Assembly: GCF_017352115.1 (NCBI RefSeq)
Contig: NZ_CP071448.1
Span: 1,387,001 to 1,451,000, forward strand
Direction of reading: 5' to 3'
Length of the DNA stretch: 64,000 bases
Origin: Flavobacterium endoglycinae
GTDB taxonomy: Bacteria > Bacteroidota > Bacteroidia > Flavobacteriales > Flavobacteriaceae
The first letter of the stretch is position 1. Every line of letters begins with the position of its first letter. A model generated the notes under the pieces. The model saw only the letters and a program-made list of their open reading frames with translations, made no database searches and was not told the origin of the DNA. Below, one piece after another: positions 16,869 through 24,690 of this stretch. A program made the translations under genes and the position numbers.

Positions 16869-17894
16869 CTAAACTAATAATGCGGCTTTGTTTTCAATAT
16901 CATTCTGCTCCAAAAGAGATTTAATATTATTGAAAGTCACCAAGGCAATCTGCGTTAAAGCTTCGTTGGTAAAAAACGCCTGATGTGCGGTTACCAAAAC
17001 ATTCGGAAAACTCATTAAACGCTGAATGGCGTCGTCTTGAATAATATCTGCCGATAAATCTCTAAAGAACAATTTCTCCTCCTGTTCGTAAACATCAATT
17101 CCGAGATAACCAATTTTACCTTCTTTTAAACCTTCAATAACACAAGCCGTTTCTATTAACCCGCCTCGGCTTGTATTGATTATCATCACATTTTCTTTCA
17201 TAAACGAAATAGAGGTTTTGTTGATAACATGTTTTGTCTGATCATTCAGCGGACAATGAAGCGAAATAATATCGCTTGATTTAAAAATTTCTTCTAAACT
17301 CACAAAAGAAACACCATCTCGTATCATGTCATCATTTTCGACAATATCATAAGCCAAAACTTTACAGCCGAAACCTAATGCTATCTTCGCAAAAGCTTTT
17401 CCTATGTTTCCCGTTCCAATAATTCCGATTGTTTTTCCATACAAATCAAAACCTAATAATCCGTTTAAAGAGAAATTCTGTTCTCTTACTCTATTATATG
17501 CTTTATGTGTTTTTCTGTTTAAAGTCAAAATCATTGCCATAGCATGTTCTGCAACTGCTTGTGGAGAATAAGCCGGAACTCGGCAAACTTTGAGGTTATA
17601 TTTTTTCGCCGCTTCTAAATCAACATTATTAAAACCGGCACAGCGCAAGGCAATTATTTTTACGTTTTTCTCTGCCAATTGTTTTATTACAGCTTCGTTT
17701 ACAATATCATTTACAAAAACACAGACAATCTCACATTCTTCAATTAAAGCAGCAGTCTGCTGATTTAACTGTGTTTCAAAAAAGTCCAATTGAAAACCAA
17801 AATCTTCATTGTAGGTATTGAAGAAGGTTTTATCGTAAGGCTGTGTTGAGAAAAAAGCAATTTTATTTCTAGTGGAAGTACTCGCTAAACTCAT
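16869..17894 (-). CDS. D-2-hydroxyacid dehydrogenase (D-lactate dehydrogenase-like)
   Basis: A 341-residue NAD-dependent D-2-hydroxyacid dehydrogenase that probably reduces pyruvate to D-lactate in the cytoplasm. The nucleotide-binding motif is GIIGTGNIGKAFAKIALGFG with the acidic residue of LAYDIV after it. The active-site Arg lies in IINTSRGGLIET, a Glu in DVYEQEE and the His in VTAHQAFFTNEAL. FNNVDLEAAKKYNLKVCRVPAYSPQAVAEHA is the usual substrate-domain block. Length and motifs fit the D-LDH group (LdhA/DdlH type), although a broader 2-oxoacid specificity cannot be excluded. It is followed by a lipoprotein gene on the same strand. Confidence 0.85.
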   Translation of the reverse strand: MSLASTSTRNKIAFFSTQPYDKTFFNTYNEDFGFQLDFFETQLNQQTAALIEECEIVCVFVNDIVNEAVIKQLAEKNVKIIALRCAGFNNVDLEAAKKYNLKVCRVPAYSPQAVAEHAMAMILTLNRKTHKAYNRVREQNFSLNGLLGFDLYGKTIGIIGTGNIGKAFAKIALGFGCKVLAYDIVENDDMIRDGVSFVSLEEIFKSSDIISLHCPLNDQTKHVINKTSISFMKENVMIINTSRGGLIETACVIEGLKEGKIGYLGIDVYEQEEKLFFRDLSADIIQDDAIQRLMSFPNVLVTAHQAFFTNEALTQIALVTFNNIKSLLEQNDIENKAALLV

Positions 17895-18018
17895 AATGAT
17901 TGATTCTTGAGATTATAATTTGTTGATCCCCTAAAAATAAGAAAATATTTTCAAAAGTCAGATTAAACCTATTGATAAAAAAGATATCTAAGCCACATAA
18001 CCTTTAAAGAAATAAATC

Positions 18019-18435
18019 ATGAAAAAACTATTAATCGCAGCTATGTTATTCGTTGGAATAGCAGGTTTTGCACAAGACAAAAAAGAAAGACTTACTCCTG
18101 AACAGCGAAACGAAAAACAATTACAAAAATTAACTACAGAATTAAATCTTGATACTAATCAGCAGGCTCAGGTTAAACAGCTTTTAGCAGACAGAAGTGC
18201 AAAAGTTGAAAAATTAAGAGAAGCTCGAGAGGCACAAAAAGATAGCGACGTTAAGCCAACTGCATCAGAAAGAGAAGCTTTTAGAAATGAATTAAAAGCT
18301 GAAAAAGAAGCCAATGATGCTAAAATGAAATCTATTTTGAATGCTGACCAGTATACAAAATGGAAATCTATTCAGGAAGAAAACAAGGAAAAAGCTAAAG
18401 ATAGAATAAGAGAATATCGAAAAGATAAAAACTAA
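18019..18435 (+). CDS. Small secreted helical protein, one repeat module
   Basis: A 138-residue protein with a signal peptide (MKKLLIAAMLFVGIAGFAQ) and a highly charged helical body: ERLTPEQRNEKQLQKLTTELNLD, then VKQLLADRSAKVEKLREAREA, KAEKEANDAKMKSILNADQY and a basic tail. It resembles the DUF4890/Spy-like periplasmic helical proteins of Bacteroidota, some of which have chaperone-like roles in other phyla, but no function is established. The next gene (18597-19328) is a paralogue with the module present twice. The terminator at 18446-18472 separates the two. Confidence 0.7.
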   Translation: MKKLLIAAMLFVGIAGFAQDKKERLTPEQRNEKQLQKLTTELNLDTNQQAQVKQLLADRSAKVEKLREAREAQKDSDVKPTASEREAFRNELKAEKEANDAKMKSILNADQYTKWKSIQEENKEKAKDRIREYRKDKN

Positions 18436-18445
18436 AATACTTTAG

Positions 18446-18472
18446 AAAAAGAGGCCGTTAAAGCCTCTTTTT
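18446..18472 (+). terminator. Terminator after the one-module gene
   Basis: Arms AAAAAGAGGC (18446-18455) and GCCTCTTTTT (18463-18472) form a stem with a 7-nt loop followed by T residues. Confidence 0.75.
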
Positions 18473-18596
18473 TATTTGAAACCAATTTAGGTTTTCATTA
18501 ATAACTTCTGTTAAATAAAAGATAAATCTGACAATCTCATTAAACTTAATAAATCTGTTGAAGTCTAAATGGCATAAACCTTTAAAAAAAACAATT

Positions 18597-19328
18597 ATGA
18601 AAAAAGTATTTATCGCAGCTTTATTATTCGTGGGAATGATAAGTTTTGCACAAGACGTTAATCAGAAACCGACACGTGATCAAAGAGAAAAACTAACTCC
18701 AGAACAACGTAACGAAAAGCATTTACAAAAATTAACTGCTGATTTAAATTTAGATAAAAAACAACAGGAACAAGTAAAACAGCTTATTGCAGAAAGAAGT
18801 GCGAAAGTTGAAAAATTCAAACAAACTCGCAAAGACAGCAAAACAACCCCTACTCCTGAAGAAAAAGTAGCTTTCAAAAAACAGATGGATGCTGAGAAAG
18901 AAGCTAATGATGCTAAAATGAAATCTATTTTAAATGCTGATCAATATAAAAAATGGACTGCTTTAAAAGAAGAACGTAAACACGATCATAAAGGTAAAGA
19001 TCATAAATCACCTGAGGAACGTAATAAAGAGCATTTACAGAAACTGACAACAGATTTAAACTTGAATGCAGATCAGCAAAAACAAGTAAGTGAACTTTTA
19101 TCTGACAGAAGCACAAAGATGGCGATGCTTAAAAAAAGCAGAAAAGATTCTGGTGTTCCACCAACCGACGCTGAAAAGAAAGCTATGAAAAAACAAATGG
19201 AAGAAGACCACAAAGCTTATGACGCCAAAATGAAATCGATTTTAACTGCTGATCAATACACAAAATGGACTGCGATTAAAAAAGAGCATAAAAACAAAAT
19301 GAAAGAACACCGAAAAGACAAAAAATAA
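18597..19328 (+). CDS. Secreted helical protein with the same module twice
   Basis: Taken from the ATG at 18597 (MKKVFIAALLFVGMISFAQ, 243 residues); a longer frame opens with a TTG and would hide the signal peptide. The mature part contains two copies of the module found once in the preceding gene: REKLTPEQRNEKHLQKLTAD to NADQYKKW (about 25-125) and KSPEERNKEHLQKLTTD to TADQYTKW (about 135-230). Each module is a Lys/Glu-rich helical hairpin. Tandem duplication within the gene after duplication of the gene itself is the simplest history. A terminator at 19339-19367 follows. The function is unknown. Confidence 0.7.
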   Translation: MKKVFIAALLFVGMISFAQDVNQKPTRDQREKLTPEQRNEKHLQKLTADLNLDKKQQEQVKQLIAERSAKVEKFKQTRKDSKTTPTPEEKVAFKKQMDAEKEANDAKMKSILNADQYKKWTALKEERKHDHKGKDHKSPEERNKEHLQKLTTDLNLNADQQKQVSELLSDRSTKMAMLKKSRKDSGVPPTDAEKKAMKKQMEEDHKAYDAKMKSILTADQYTKWTAIKKEHKNKMKEHRKDKK

Positions 19329-19338
19329 TCTCGGTTGT

Positions 19339-19367
19339 AAAAAAGGAGGCTAAAAGCCTCCTTTTTT
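19339..19367 (+). terminator. Terminator after the two-module gene
   Basis: Arms AAAAAAGGAGGC (19339-19350) and GCCTCCTTTTTT (19356-19367) pair perfectly around TAAAA and end in a T-run. Confidence 0.8.
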
Positions 19368-19389
19368 ATTATTCTTTTTCTTAATATGA

Positions 19390-19851
19390 TTAAGCCGCAA
19401 TACCACCAATTGCAATTATTTTATTTTTCTTCATTTTTATTTCAATACCATGTTCAGGATCTAAATCATATCGTATAAGAATTTTCAGCGTATTTCTTTT
19501 TAATATTCTTATATATAAAATATCTTGTATATATTCAAAATGCTTCTCATCGTTATCAATATTAAGAGGTTCTTCTCCTGATCGATTAAAATCCTCATAA
19601 TATTTTGCGTAAATATTTTTATATCGAGTAAAAGTTTCTTTTTTTATTTCATCCATTGCATCTTTGATATTATCCAAAAAACTGCGAAAAGTTTTTTCAT
19701 AATCGTCCATTTCTTGCTCATCTGGAATACTTCTATCTCTTCCTAAATATATCTCTATTTCTTCTTTTTTTAGGTAAGGAATTTTAAACTTTACATCACT
19801 TAGAAAACCTATCCAATTTTCATTAATCTTTCCCCAAAATTTATGCTCCAT
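19390..19851 (-). CDS. Hypothetical protein, possibly DUF6985
   Basis: A 153-residue soluble, acidic protein beginning MEHKFWGKINENWIGFLSDV. It has no signal peptide or membrane segment. The layout (short N-terminal strand region with FWGKI and IPYLKKEEIEIYLGR, a helical middle KTFRSFLDNIKDAMDEIKKE, and a beta-rich end with EHGIEIKMKKNKIIAIG) resembles DUF6985 proteins, some of which look like immunity proteins in Bacteroidota, but this is a resemblance only. It is a single gene with no toxin gene next to it. Confidence 0.45.
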   Translation of the reverse strand: MEHKFWGKINENWIGFLSDVKFKIPYLKKEEIEIYLGRDRSIPDEQEMDDYEKTFRSFLDNIKDAMDEIKKETFTRYKNIYAKYYEDFNRSGEEPLNIDNDEKHFEYIQDILYIRILKRNTLKILIRYDLDPEHGIEIKMKKNKIIAIGGIAA

Positions 19852-20008
19852 TTTTGTAAATTTTACAATTTATGGGTGCAAATAAATGCTTTTAAAAGCT
19901 ATTAAATAGCTCTTAAAAATCTTATTAATAACAGATTAAGGCAATATTTCACATAGAAATGAAAGGTAAAAAAAAAGCACTAAGAACAAAACAAATAAAC
20001 ATAAAAAT

Positions 20009-20033
20009 AAAAGGAGGCTTTAAGCCTCCTTTT
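20009..20033. terminator. Terminator downstream of hemL
   Basis: Arms AAAAGGAGGC (20009-20018) and GCCTCCTTTT (20024-20033) pair around TTTAA. It has T-runs on both strands and lies 4 bases beyond the hemL stop on the minus strand. Confidence 0.8.
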
Positions 20034-20036
20034 TTA

Positions 20037-21323
20037 TTAAAATGATTTTGATACTTTATCAATTGCATTAATTGTAAAATCTAAATCTTCGTACGTCAAT
20101 GCATCGGTAATAAACCACGTTTCGTATGCAGATGGCGCGATGTAAACGCCTTCTTGCAATAATCCGTGGAAGAATTTTTTAAATGTTTCGTTATCTCCTT
20201 TTGCAGCCGTTTGGAAATCGGTTACTGGATTTGCATCAAAGTGAACCGAAATCATAGAACCAACTCTATTGATGGTAAAAACAACATTATTCGCTTTTAA
20301 AACTCTATCGATTCCAGCTTCTAGATAAGCTGTTTTTTCTTCCAAACGAGTAAAAATTTCTCTGTCTGAATCAAGCGCTTTCAACATTGCCAATCCAGCA
20401 GCCATTGCTAACGGATTTCCAGATAATGTTCCGGCTTGGTAAACTGGTCCAAGAGGCGCTAAATAATTCATGATTTCTTCACGCGCTGCAAAAGCTCCAA
20501 CTGGAAGTCCACCACCAATAACTTTTCCGAAAGTCACGATATCAGCATCAATTCCGTATAGTTCTTGAACGCCACCGCGAGCTAAACGGAAACCTGTCAT
20601 TACCTCATCAAAAATCAATAAGATTCCGTTTGCCGTACACAAGTCTCGTAATCCTTGCAAGAAACCTTCTTGAGGCGGAATACATCCCATGTTTCCTGCA
20701 ACGGCTTCAATAATAATGGCAGCGATTTCACCTTTATTAGCTTCAACAAGTGTTTTTACATTCTCTAAATCATTGTATTTGGCTAATAAAGTATCTTTTG
20801 CAGTTCCTTCTGTAACTCCAGGGCTATTTGGCGAACCAAAAGTAACTGCTCCACTTCCCGCCTGAATCAAAAATGAATCTGAATGCCCGTGGTAACAACC
20901 TGCGAACTTTACAATTTTATCTCTTTTTGTAAATCCGCGAGCTAAGCGAATTGCACTCATACAAGCTTCTGTACCTGAATTTACAAAACGTATTTTATCA
21001 ATATTTGGAACCATAGAAACGGCCAAAGCTGCGATTTCTGTTTCCAATTCTGTTGGCATACCAAATGATGTCCCTAATTTTGCTTTCTCAATCACAGCAT
21101 CAACAACCGGCTGATATGCATGACCTAAAACCATTGGTCCCCAAGAGTTAATATAATCGATTAATTTATTTCCGTCTTCATCATACAAATAAGCGCCTTT
21201 TGCACTTTTTACAAAAATCGGAGTTCCGCCAACGGCTTTAAATGCTCTTACTGGTGAATTTACTCCTCCCGGAATTACTTTTTCTGCTTCAGCAAAAAGC
21301 TGACTACTTCTTTTATATAACAT
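20037..21323 (-). CDS. hemL: Glutamate-1-semialdehyde 2,1-aminomutase
   Basis: A 428-residue PLP enzyme that converts glutamate-1-semialdehyde to 5-aminolevulinate for tetrapyrrole synthesis (C5 pathway). The PLP-binding Lys267 lies in [15 protein letters not shown], with the aspartate of [11 protein letters not shown] (about 239) holding the pyridine nitrogen. The N-terminal [22 protein letters not shown] and the central [20 protein letters not shown] are highly conserved in HemL. Length is typical. It is preceded by a small hypothetical gene whose stop lies 38 bases upstream on the same strand, and no other haem gene is adjacent. Confidence 0.96.
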   Translation of the reverse strand: MLYKRSSQLFAEAEKVIPGGVNSPVRAFKAVGGTPIFVKSAKGAYLYDEDGNKLIDYINSWGPMVLGHAYQPVVDAVIEKAKLGTSFGMPTELETEIAALAVSMVPNIDKIRFVNSGTEACMSAIRLARGFTKRDKIVKFAGCYHGHSDSFLIQAGSGAVTFGSPNSPGVTEGTAKDTLLAKYNDLENVKTLVEANKGEIAAIIIEAVAGNMGCIPPQEGFLQGLRDLCTANGILLIFDEVMTGFRLARGGVQELYGIDADIVTFGKVIGGGLPVGAFAAREEIMNYLAPLGPVYQAGTLSGNPLAMAAGLAMLKALDSDREIFTRLEEKTAYLEAGIDRVLKANNVVFTINRVGSMISVHFDANPVTDFQTAAKGDNETFKKFFHGLLQEGVYIAPSAYETWFITDALTYEDLDFTINAIDKVSKSF

Positions 21324-21361
21324 TATAATTTAAGATTTCTGATTTTAGACTTTAGATTTAA

Positions 21362-21613
21362 TTATCTGCTTAAACCTTGGTCTGTTATAAACTCATTGAA
21401 ATATTGTTGTTCTATTTGTCTTTCTTTTGAAAGTTCTTCTATTTTCATATCAGACATACCTATTGGAGAATAAAATCTCCATTTCCAAGTTGGCCGATGT
21501 TTTATAAAAAAGTTTGTTTCTGCAAATTCATCATGTTCATAAACTCCACAAAAAAGTCTGATGGTTAAAACTATCCCAAAAATTAAAATCAAAACTGAAA
21601 TTTTCTTCTTCAT
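21362..21613 (-). CDS. Small hypothetical protein with N-terminal hydrophobic segment
   Basis: An 83-residue protein with a Lys-rich N-terminus and a hydrophobic helix (MKKKISVLILIFGIVLTIRL), which can be a signal anchor or uncleaved signal. The rest is polar with KHRPTWKWRFYSPIGMSDMKIEEL. No family was recognised. It lies between the glucosaminidase lipoprotein gene (34 bases upstream) and hemL (38 bases downstream), all on the minus strand. Confidence 0.5.
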   Translation of the reverse strand: MKKKISVLILIFGIVLTIRLFCGVYEHDEFAETNFFIKHRPTWKWRFYSPIGMSDMKIEELSKERQIEQQYFNEFITDQGLSR

Positions 21614-21647
21614 TATCCAAACTGAAAACTGAGACTGCGACTGAAAC

Positions 21648-22547
21648 TCACTTCACTTTTAGCCTCTGCCCTATCGAAATCGCATTATCAGTCAGATTAT
21701 TTTTCTGCTTTAAATCATCAACTAATAAATTGAATTTCTTTGAAATAGAGTACAAAGTATCACCTTTTTGAACTTCGTATAAATTTGGATCATTTGAACC
21801 CATATTAATCTTTAGATCGGAATTAGCCACTGAAGATGAACTTCTTGCTGGAGCCGAAGTATTAATAGGAACATAGTTTCTTCCCGTAACCTGACAATCG
21901 TATTGATGCAGATTGTAACGTTCGATATAACTGATTAACTTATCAGGATATTTCGGATCTGTGGCATAACCTGCTGCTCTCAATCCTTTTGCCCAAGCTT
22001 TGTAATCGTCTTTTTCGTAAGTAAATAAAGTAGCGTATCGCTTTTTACCAACTAAAAACAAAGCGTGATCTCTATACGATTCCGAAGCCTCTCTATATTT
22101 TCTAAAACATTCCTGAGCCGAATCATCATCATGGCGGACACTTTCTCCCAACCAATCATTATGGCATTTTATTCCAAAATGATTATTAGCATCTACCGCT
22201 AAATCTCCTCTACCCGCACCCGATTCTAAAATTCCTTGCGCTAAAATAATACTCGCAGGAATTCCGTACGTTTTCATGTTTCCCATTGCAATATCTTTGT
22301 ACTGCAACACATAATTATTAATTAAATCGCTTGTAACAACGGTTTTGGAAGTAGATTGAATAACTTCAGTTGTATTATTTGTAGAAGGATAATTTTTGGC
22401 AATTGGCTTAGCAGGAGTACTTCTTTTTGTTGAAGCTGTTCGGGATTGAACTGCTGCCGCTTTTTTAGTCGTCGCGATGGCAGGCTTACTAGACGAGCAG
22501 CTTGCTAAAGCTAATATTACGAGAAGTAATACAATTTTTTTAATCAT
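21648..22547 (-). CDS. Lipoprotein with glucosaminidase domain and LysM
   Basis: A 299-residue protein with a lipobox (MIKKIVLLLVILALASCSS, Cys17), a Ser/Thr/Lys-rich linker (about 20-70), a glucosaminidase domain (about 75-220) and a C-terminal LysM (about 252-299, YEVQKGDTLYSISKKFNLL). The catalytic Glu is in IILAQGILESGAGRGDLA, and GIKCHNDW, FRKYRE and the YATDPKYPDKLISYIERY region are conserved in FlgJ/AcmA-type hydrolases. It probably cuts peptidoglycan glycan strands on the periplasmic face of the outer membrane. Its start overlaps the end of the upstream desulfhydrase-like gene by 8 bases, implying translational coupling. Confidence 0.88.
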   Translation of the reverse strand: MIKKIVLLLVILALASCSSSKPAIATTKKAAAVQSRTASTKRSTPAKPIAKNYPSTNNTTEVIQSTSKTVVTSDLINNYVLQYKDIAMGNMKTYGIPASIILAQGILESGAGRGDLAVDANNHFGIKCHNDWLGESVRHDDDSAQECFRKYREASESYRDHALFLVGKKRYATLFTYEKDDYKAWAKGLRAAGYATDPKYPDKLISYIERYNLHQYDCQVTGRNYVPINTSAPARSSSSVANSDLKINMGSNDPNLYEVQKGDTLYSISKKFNLLVDDLKQKNNLTDNAISIGQRLKVK

Positions 22548-23448
22548 TGGTTTTGAGTATTGGTAATTTCTTCTGCTTCAACTTTATATTCATTCCGTCA
22601 ATTCCCTGCAATCCGCCTGTGTGAATGAGTAAAATTTTTGAATGGGCAGGAAAATAGTTTTTGTGTATTAAATCTATAACGCCAAAAACCATCTTTCCTG
22701 TATAAATTGGATCTAAAGGCACTTTATTCTTTTCAAAAAAAGCATTAATAAATTCAATTAATTCTAAATTTATCTTGCCATAACCTCCAAAATGATAGTC
22801 AGAAATTAAATTCCAGTTATCTTTTTTTGCAAAAATACGAATTTCATCGTTTAAAAAGTCACCTTTTAACGCTGGAAAACCCAAAATTTTCTGATTTTGG
22901 AGCGAACTATTAATTAATCCCGAAATCGTGCCGCCAGTTCCAACTGCACAGCAAACATAATTAAAAACCGAATCTTCGTCTGTCAAAATCTCTTCGCAGC
23001 CTTTTACAGCCAATTCATTTGTACCGCCTTCGGGAACCAGATAAAAATCGCCAAACTTATTTTTTAGTTTTTCTATAAATGAATTTTCACTTTTTAAACG
23101 ATATTCTTCTCTCGAAATAAACTCGAATTGCATTCCGTTTTCATGCGCAAATTTCAGAGTTGGATTTTCTTCTATTTTATCAAAAAGTTCGTCTCCGCGA
23201 ATGATTCCTATAGTTTTAAATCCTTGCTCTTTTCCCGCATAAGCTACAGCGGCAATATGATTGGAAAATGCTCCACCGAAAGTCAATAAGGTGTCTTTGT
23301 TTTCGGCTTTTGCCTGAAGCAGATTGTATTTTAGTTTTCTAAATTTATTTCCAGACACAAAAGGATGAATGAGATCTTCGCGCTTTATGGTCACCGAAAT
23401 AGCATTCGGAAATTGAATATTTAAAGATTGATTGAAAACTGGATTCAT
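22540..23448 (-). CDS. D-cysteine desulfhydrase / ACC deaminase family PLP enzyme
   Basis: A 302-residue fold-type II PLP enzyme. The PLP lysine lies in HPFVSGNKFRKLKYNL (about 28-43), with the GGAFSNHIAAVAYAGKEQG block, VPEGGTNELAVKGCEE and VGTGGTISGL near 170. This is the family of 1-aminocyclopropane-1-carboxylate deaminase and D-cysteine desulfhydrase. Telling the two apart needs particular active-site residues that cannot be judged safely here. Such enzymes release H2S and ammonia from D-cysteine or deaminate ACC. It overlaps the next gene (glucosaminidase lipoprotein) by 8 bases, which is unusual for two unrelated functions. Confidence 0.8.
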   Translation of the reverse strand: MNPVFNQSLNIQFPNAISVTIKREDLIHPFVSGNKFRKLKYNLLQAKAENKDTLLTFGGAFSNHIAAVAYAGKEQGFKTIGIIRGDELFDKIEENPTLKFAHENGMQFEFISREEYRLKSENSFIEKLKNKFGDFYLVPEGGTNELAVKGCEEILTDEDSVFNYVCCAVGTGGTISGLINSSLQNQKILGFPALKGDFLNDEIRIFAKKDNWNLISDYHFGGYGKINLELIEFINAFFEKNKVPLDPIYTGKMVFGVIDLIHKNYFPAHSKILLIHTGGLQGIDGMNIKLKQKKLPILKTND

Positions 23449-23499
23449 TTTTTTAGTTGGAAAGTCAAAAGGGATAATTCATTTTTAATATCTTAAAGT

Positions 23500-23832
23500 T
23501 TATTGCTTGATATACTTTAGAAACTGAAAAAAAGATCGGTTTTTTAGATAATTCAAATCGGTTTCTTTTGTGTAAGCTTCTCTTTCAAAACTAATATTTC
23601 GATACGCCAAATCCTTGTTTTGGTATTGAATTAAACGAATAATAAATTCCAAAATATACCAAATAAAAAACGGAAGAATGAGTAATTCAATTTGTTGTCT
23701 TAAATGTATTTTTTCATGATTAACAAAAGTTTCATTTCTTTTATCAAAATCATATTTCATCACAATAAACGGAAATACAGCCATTCCTCTATATCCGTTC
23801 GGAATTAAATATTTAGCAACAATCAGAAACAT
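23500..23832 (-). CDS. Small membrane protein with HExxH-like motif
   Basis: A 110-residue protein with a short hydrophobic N-terminus (MFLIVAKYLIPNGYRGMAVFPFIVM) and a second hydrophobic helix ILPFFIWYILEFIIRLIQY. Just before it lies FVNHEKIHLRQQIELL, a zincin-like HExxH motif with Glu between the two His. Similar one-gene proteins are frequent in flavobacteria as hypothetical proteins and look like remnants or relatives of M56-type membrane peptidases. Protease activity is not shown. It is divergent from the DUF5522 gene and 51 bases upstream of the desulfhydrase-like gene on the same strand. Confidence 0.55.
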   Translation of the reverse strand: MFLIVAKYLIPNGYRGMAVFPFIVMKYDFDKRNETFVNHEKIHLRQQIELLILPFFIWYILEFIIRLIQYQNKDLAYRNISFEREAYTKETDLNYLKNRSFFQFLKYIKQ

Positions 23833-23902
23833 TGGCTGTAAAATTTATAAATTTGTAGCTATAAAATTGTTCGATTTGAATAAAATCATAATCAAATATT
23901 TT

Positions 23903-23910
23903 TATTTTTG
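23903..23910 (+). promoter_or_regulatory. -7 promoter element of the DUF5522 gene
   Basis: TATTTTTG fits TAnnTTTG, 36 nt before the ATG at 23947. A TTTG at 23875-23878 may be the -33 element, with a spacer of 24 nt, slightly long. Confidence 0.55.
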
Positions 23911-23946
23911 ATTTTAATTATTAGAAAAAGAACCCGAAGCAGATTT

Positions 23947-24132
23947 ATGAAAGAGCAAAGTAATGAAAATAAATTAATCGAAGGCGAAGATTTTTACTAT
24001 ACACCCGAAGGTTACAAATGCTTTACTGAAAAATATCATTTAAAACGTGGTTACTGCTGCAAAAGCGGTTGTCGTCATTGTCCATATGGTTTTGACAAAA
24101 GAACAGGAGAAATCAGAAAGAAAGGGAATTAG
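23947..24132 (+). CDS. DUF5522 small Cys-rich protein
   Basis: A 61-residue protein starting MKEQSNENKL; a longer open frame begins upstream of the ATG but its codons overlap the promoter. The C-terminal half has four cysteines in GYCCKSGCRHCPYGFDKRTG, a likely metal-binding site, and a YTPEGYKCFTEKYHLKRG block typical of DUF5522. The family is small, widespread in Bacteroidota and of unknown function. It is a single gene divergent from the HExxH-like gene, with repeat-rich intergenic DNA downstream. Confidence 0.7.
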   Translation: MKEQSNENKLIEGEDFYYTPEGYKCFTEKYHLKRGYCCKSGCRHCPYGFDKRTGEIRKKGN

Positions 24133-24404
24133 ATAATGTGTCAATTTGATAATTTTGAAAATTAAATTCCAAATTTGAAAATTCCAAATTCCAATCTAAA
24201 ATCAACAATCTAAAATCATAAAATGGATATCCATTCACAAAAATTCAGGATTAAAATCCACAAATCCTATCACAGGTCGGATATCCGTTATCCCTAGTTT
24301 TTTTTTATTAGAAAATGTGGCAATTTGAAAATTAGATAATTAAAAATAAATTTCAATTTTTAAATTTTAAATCCCAAACGCAAATTGAAAATCTAATTGT
24401 AACG

Positions 24405-24584
24405 ATTAATATTTCGCTCCGCTGGAGCTTTTAGGTTGGTTATTATTATTTTCTATAAATATTTCGCCTTTCTAAGTCTTTGTATTGGGAATAGATATGT
24501 TTTATTAGCTCCGTTAGGAGCGACATATTTATAGCATTAATTAACATCCCGTCACATTAAGCCCCAGCGGGGCGACATAATTTA
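24405..24584. repeat. Three copies of a short GC-cored palindrome family
   Basis: Copy 1 reads on the minus strand AGCTCCAGCGGAGCGAAATA, copy 2 on the plus strand AGCTCCGTTAGGAGCGACAT, copy 3 AGCCCCAGCGGGGCGACATA. All share the core AGCYCC-loop-GGRGCGAMATA, followed by an AT-rich tail that includes TTTATAG in copy 2. Copy 1 is inverted relative to the others. Confidence 0.6.
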
Positions 24585-24620
24585 AACACTAAAATTAATC
24601 TGTTGTTAATCTAACAAGAA

Positions 24621-24660
24621 TACCTTAGTAGCTTAGAACCTTAGCAACTTAGTATCTTTA
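24621..24660 (+). repeat. Array of five 8-mers, NNNCTTAG type
   Basis: Units TACCTTAG, TAGCTTAG, AACCTTAG, CAACTTAG, TATCTTTA with no spacing errors. The last unit differs from a TATCTTTG promoter element by one base and ends 30 nt before the hutU ATG, so the array runs into the likely promoter. Confidence 0.75.
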
Positions 24661-24690
24661 AAAAAAGCAACTCAGCACCTCAAAAAGAAA

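Larger units (their letters stand above)
24133..24690. other. 558-bp repeat-rich intergenic region before hutU
   Basis: No coding sequence was seen. It contains AT-rich repeats: two copies of a 'AATGTG.CAATTTGA' element (24135 and 24314), and a stretch at 24193-24214 identical over 22 nt to one at 53842-53863. Three GC-cored palindromes of one family follow (24405-24432, 24504-24535, 24558-24584), then the 8-mer array at 24621-24660. Such density suggests an old hot spot for small repeat elements. Confidence 0.7.
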
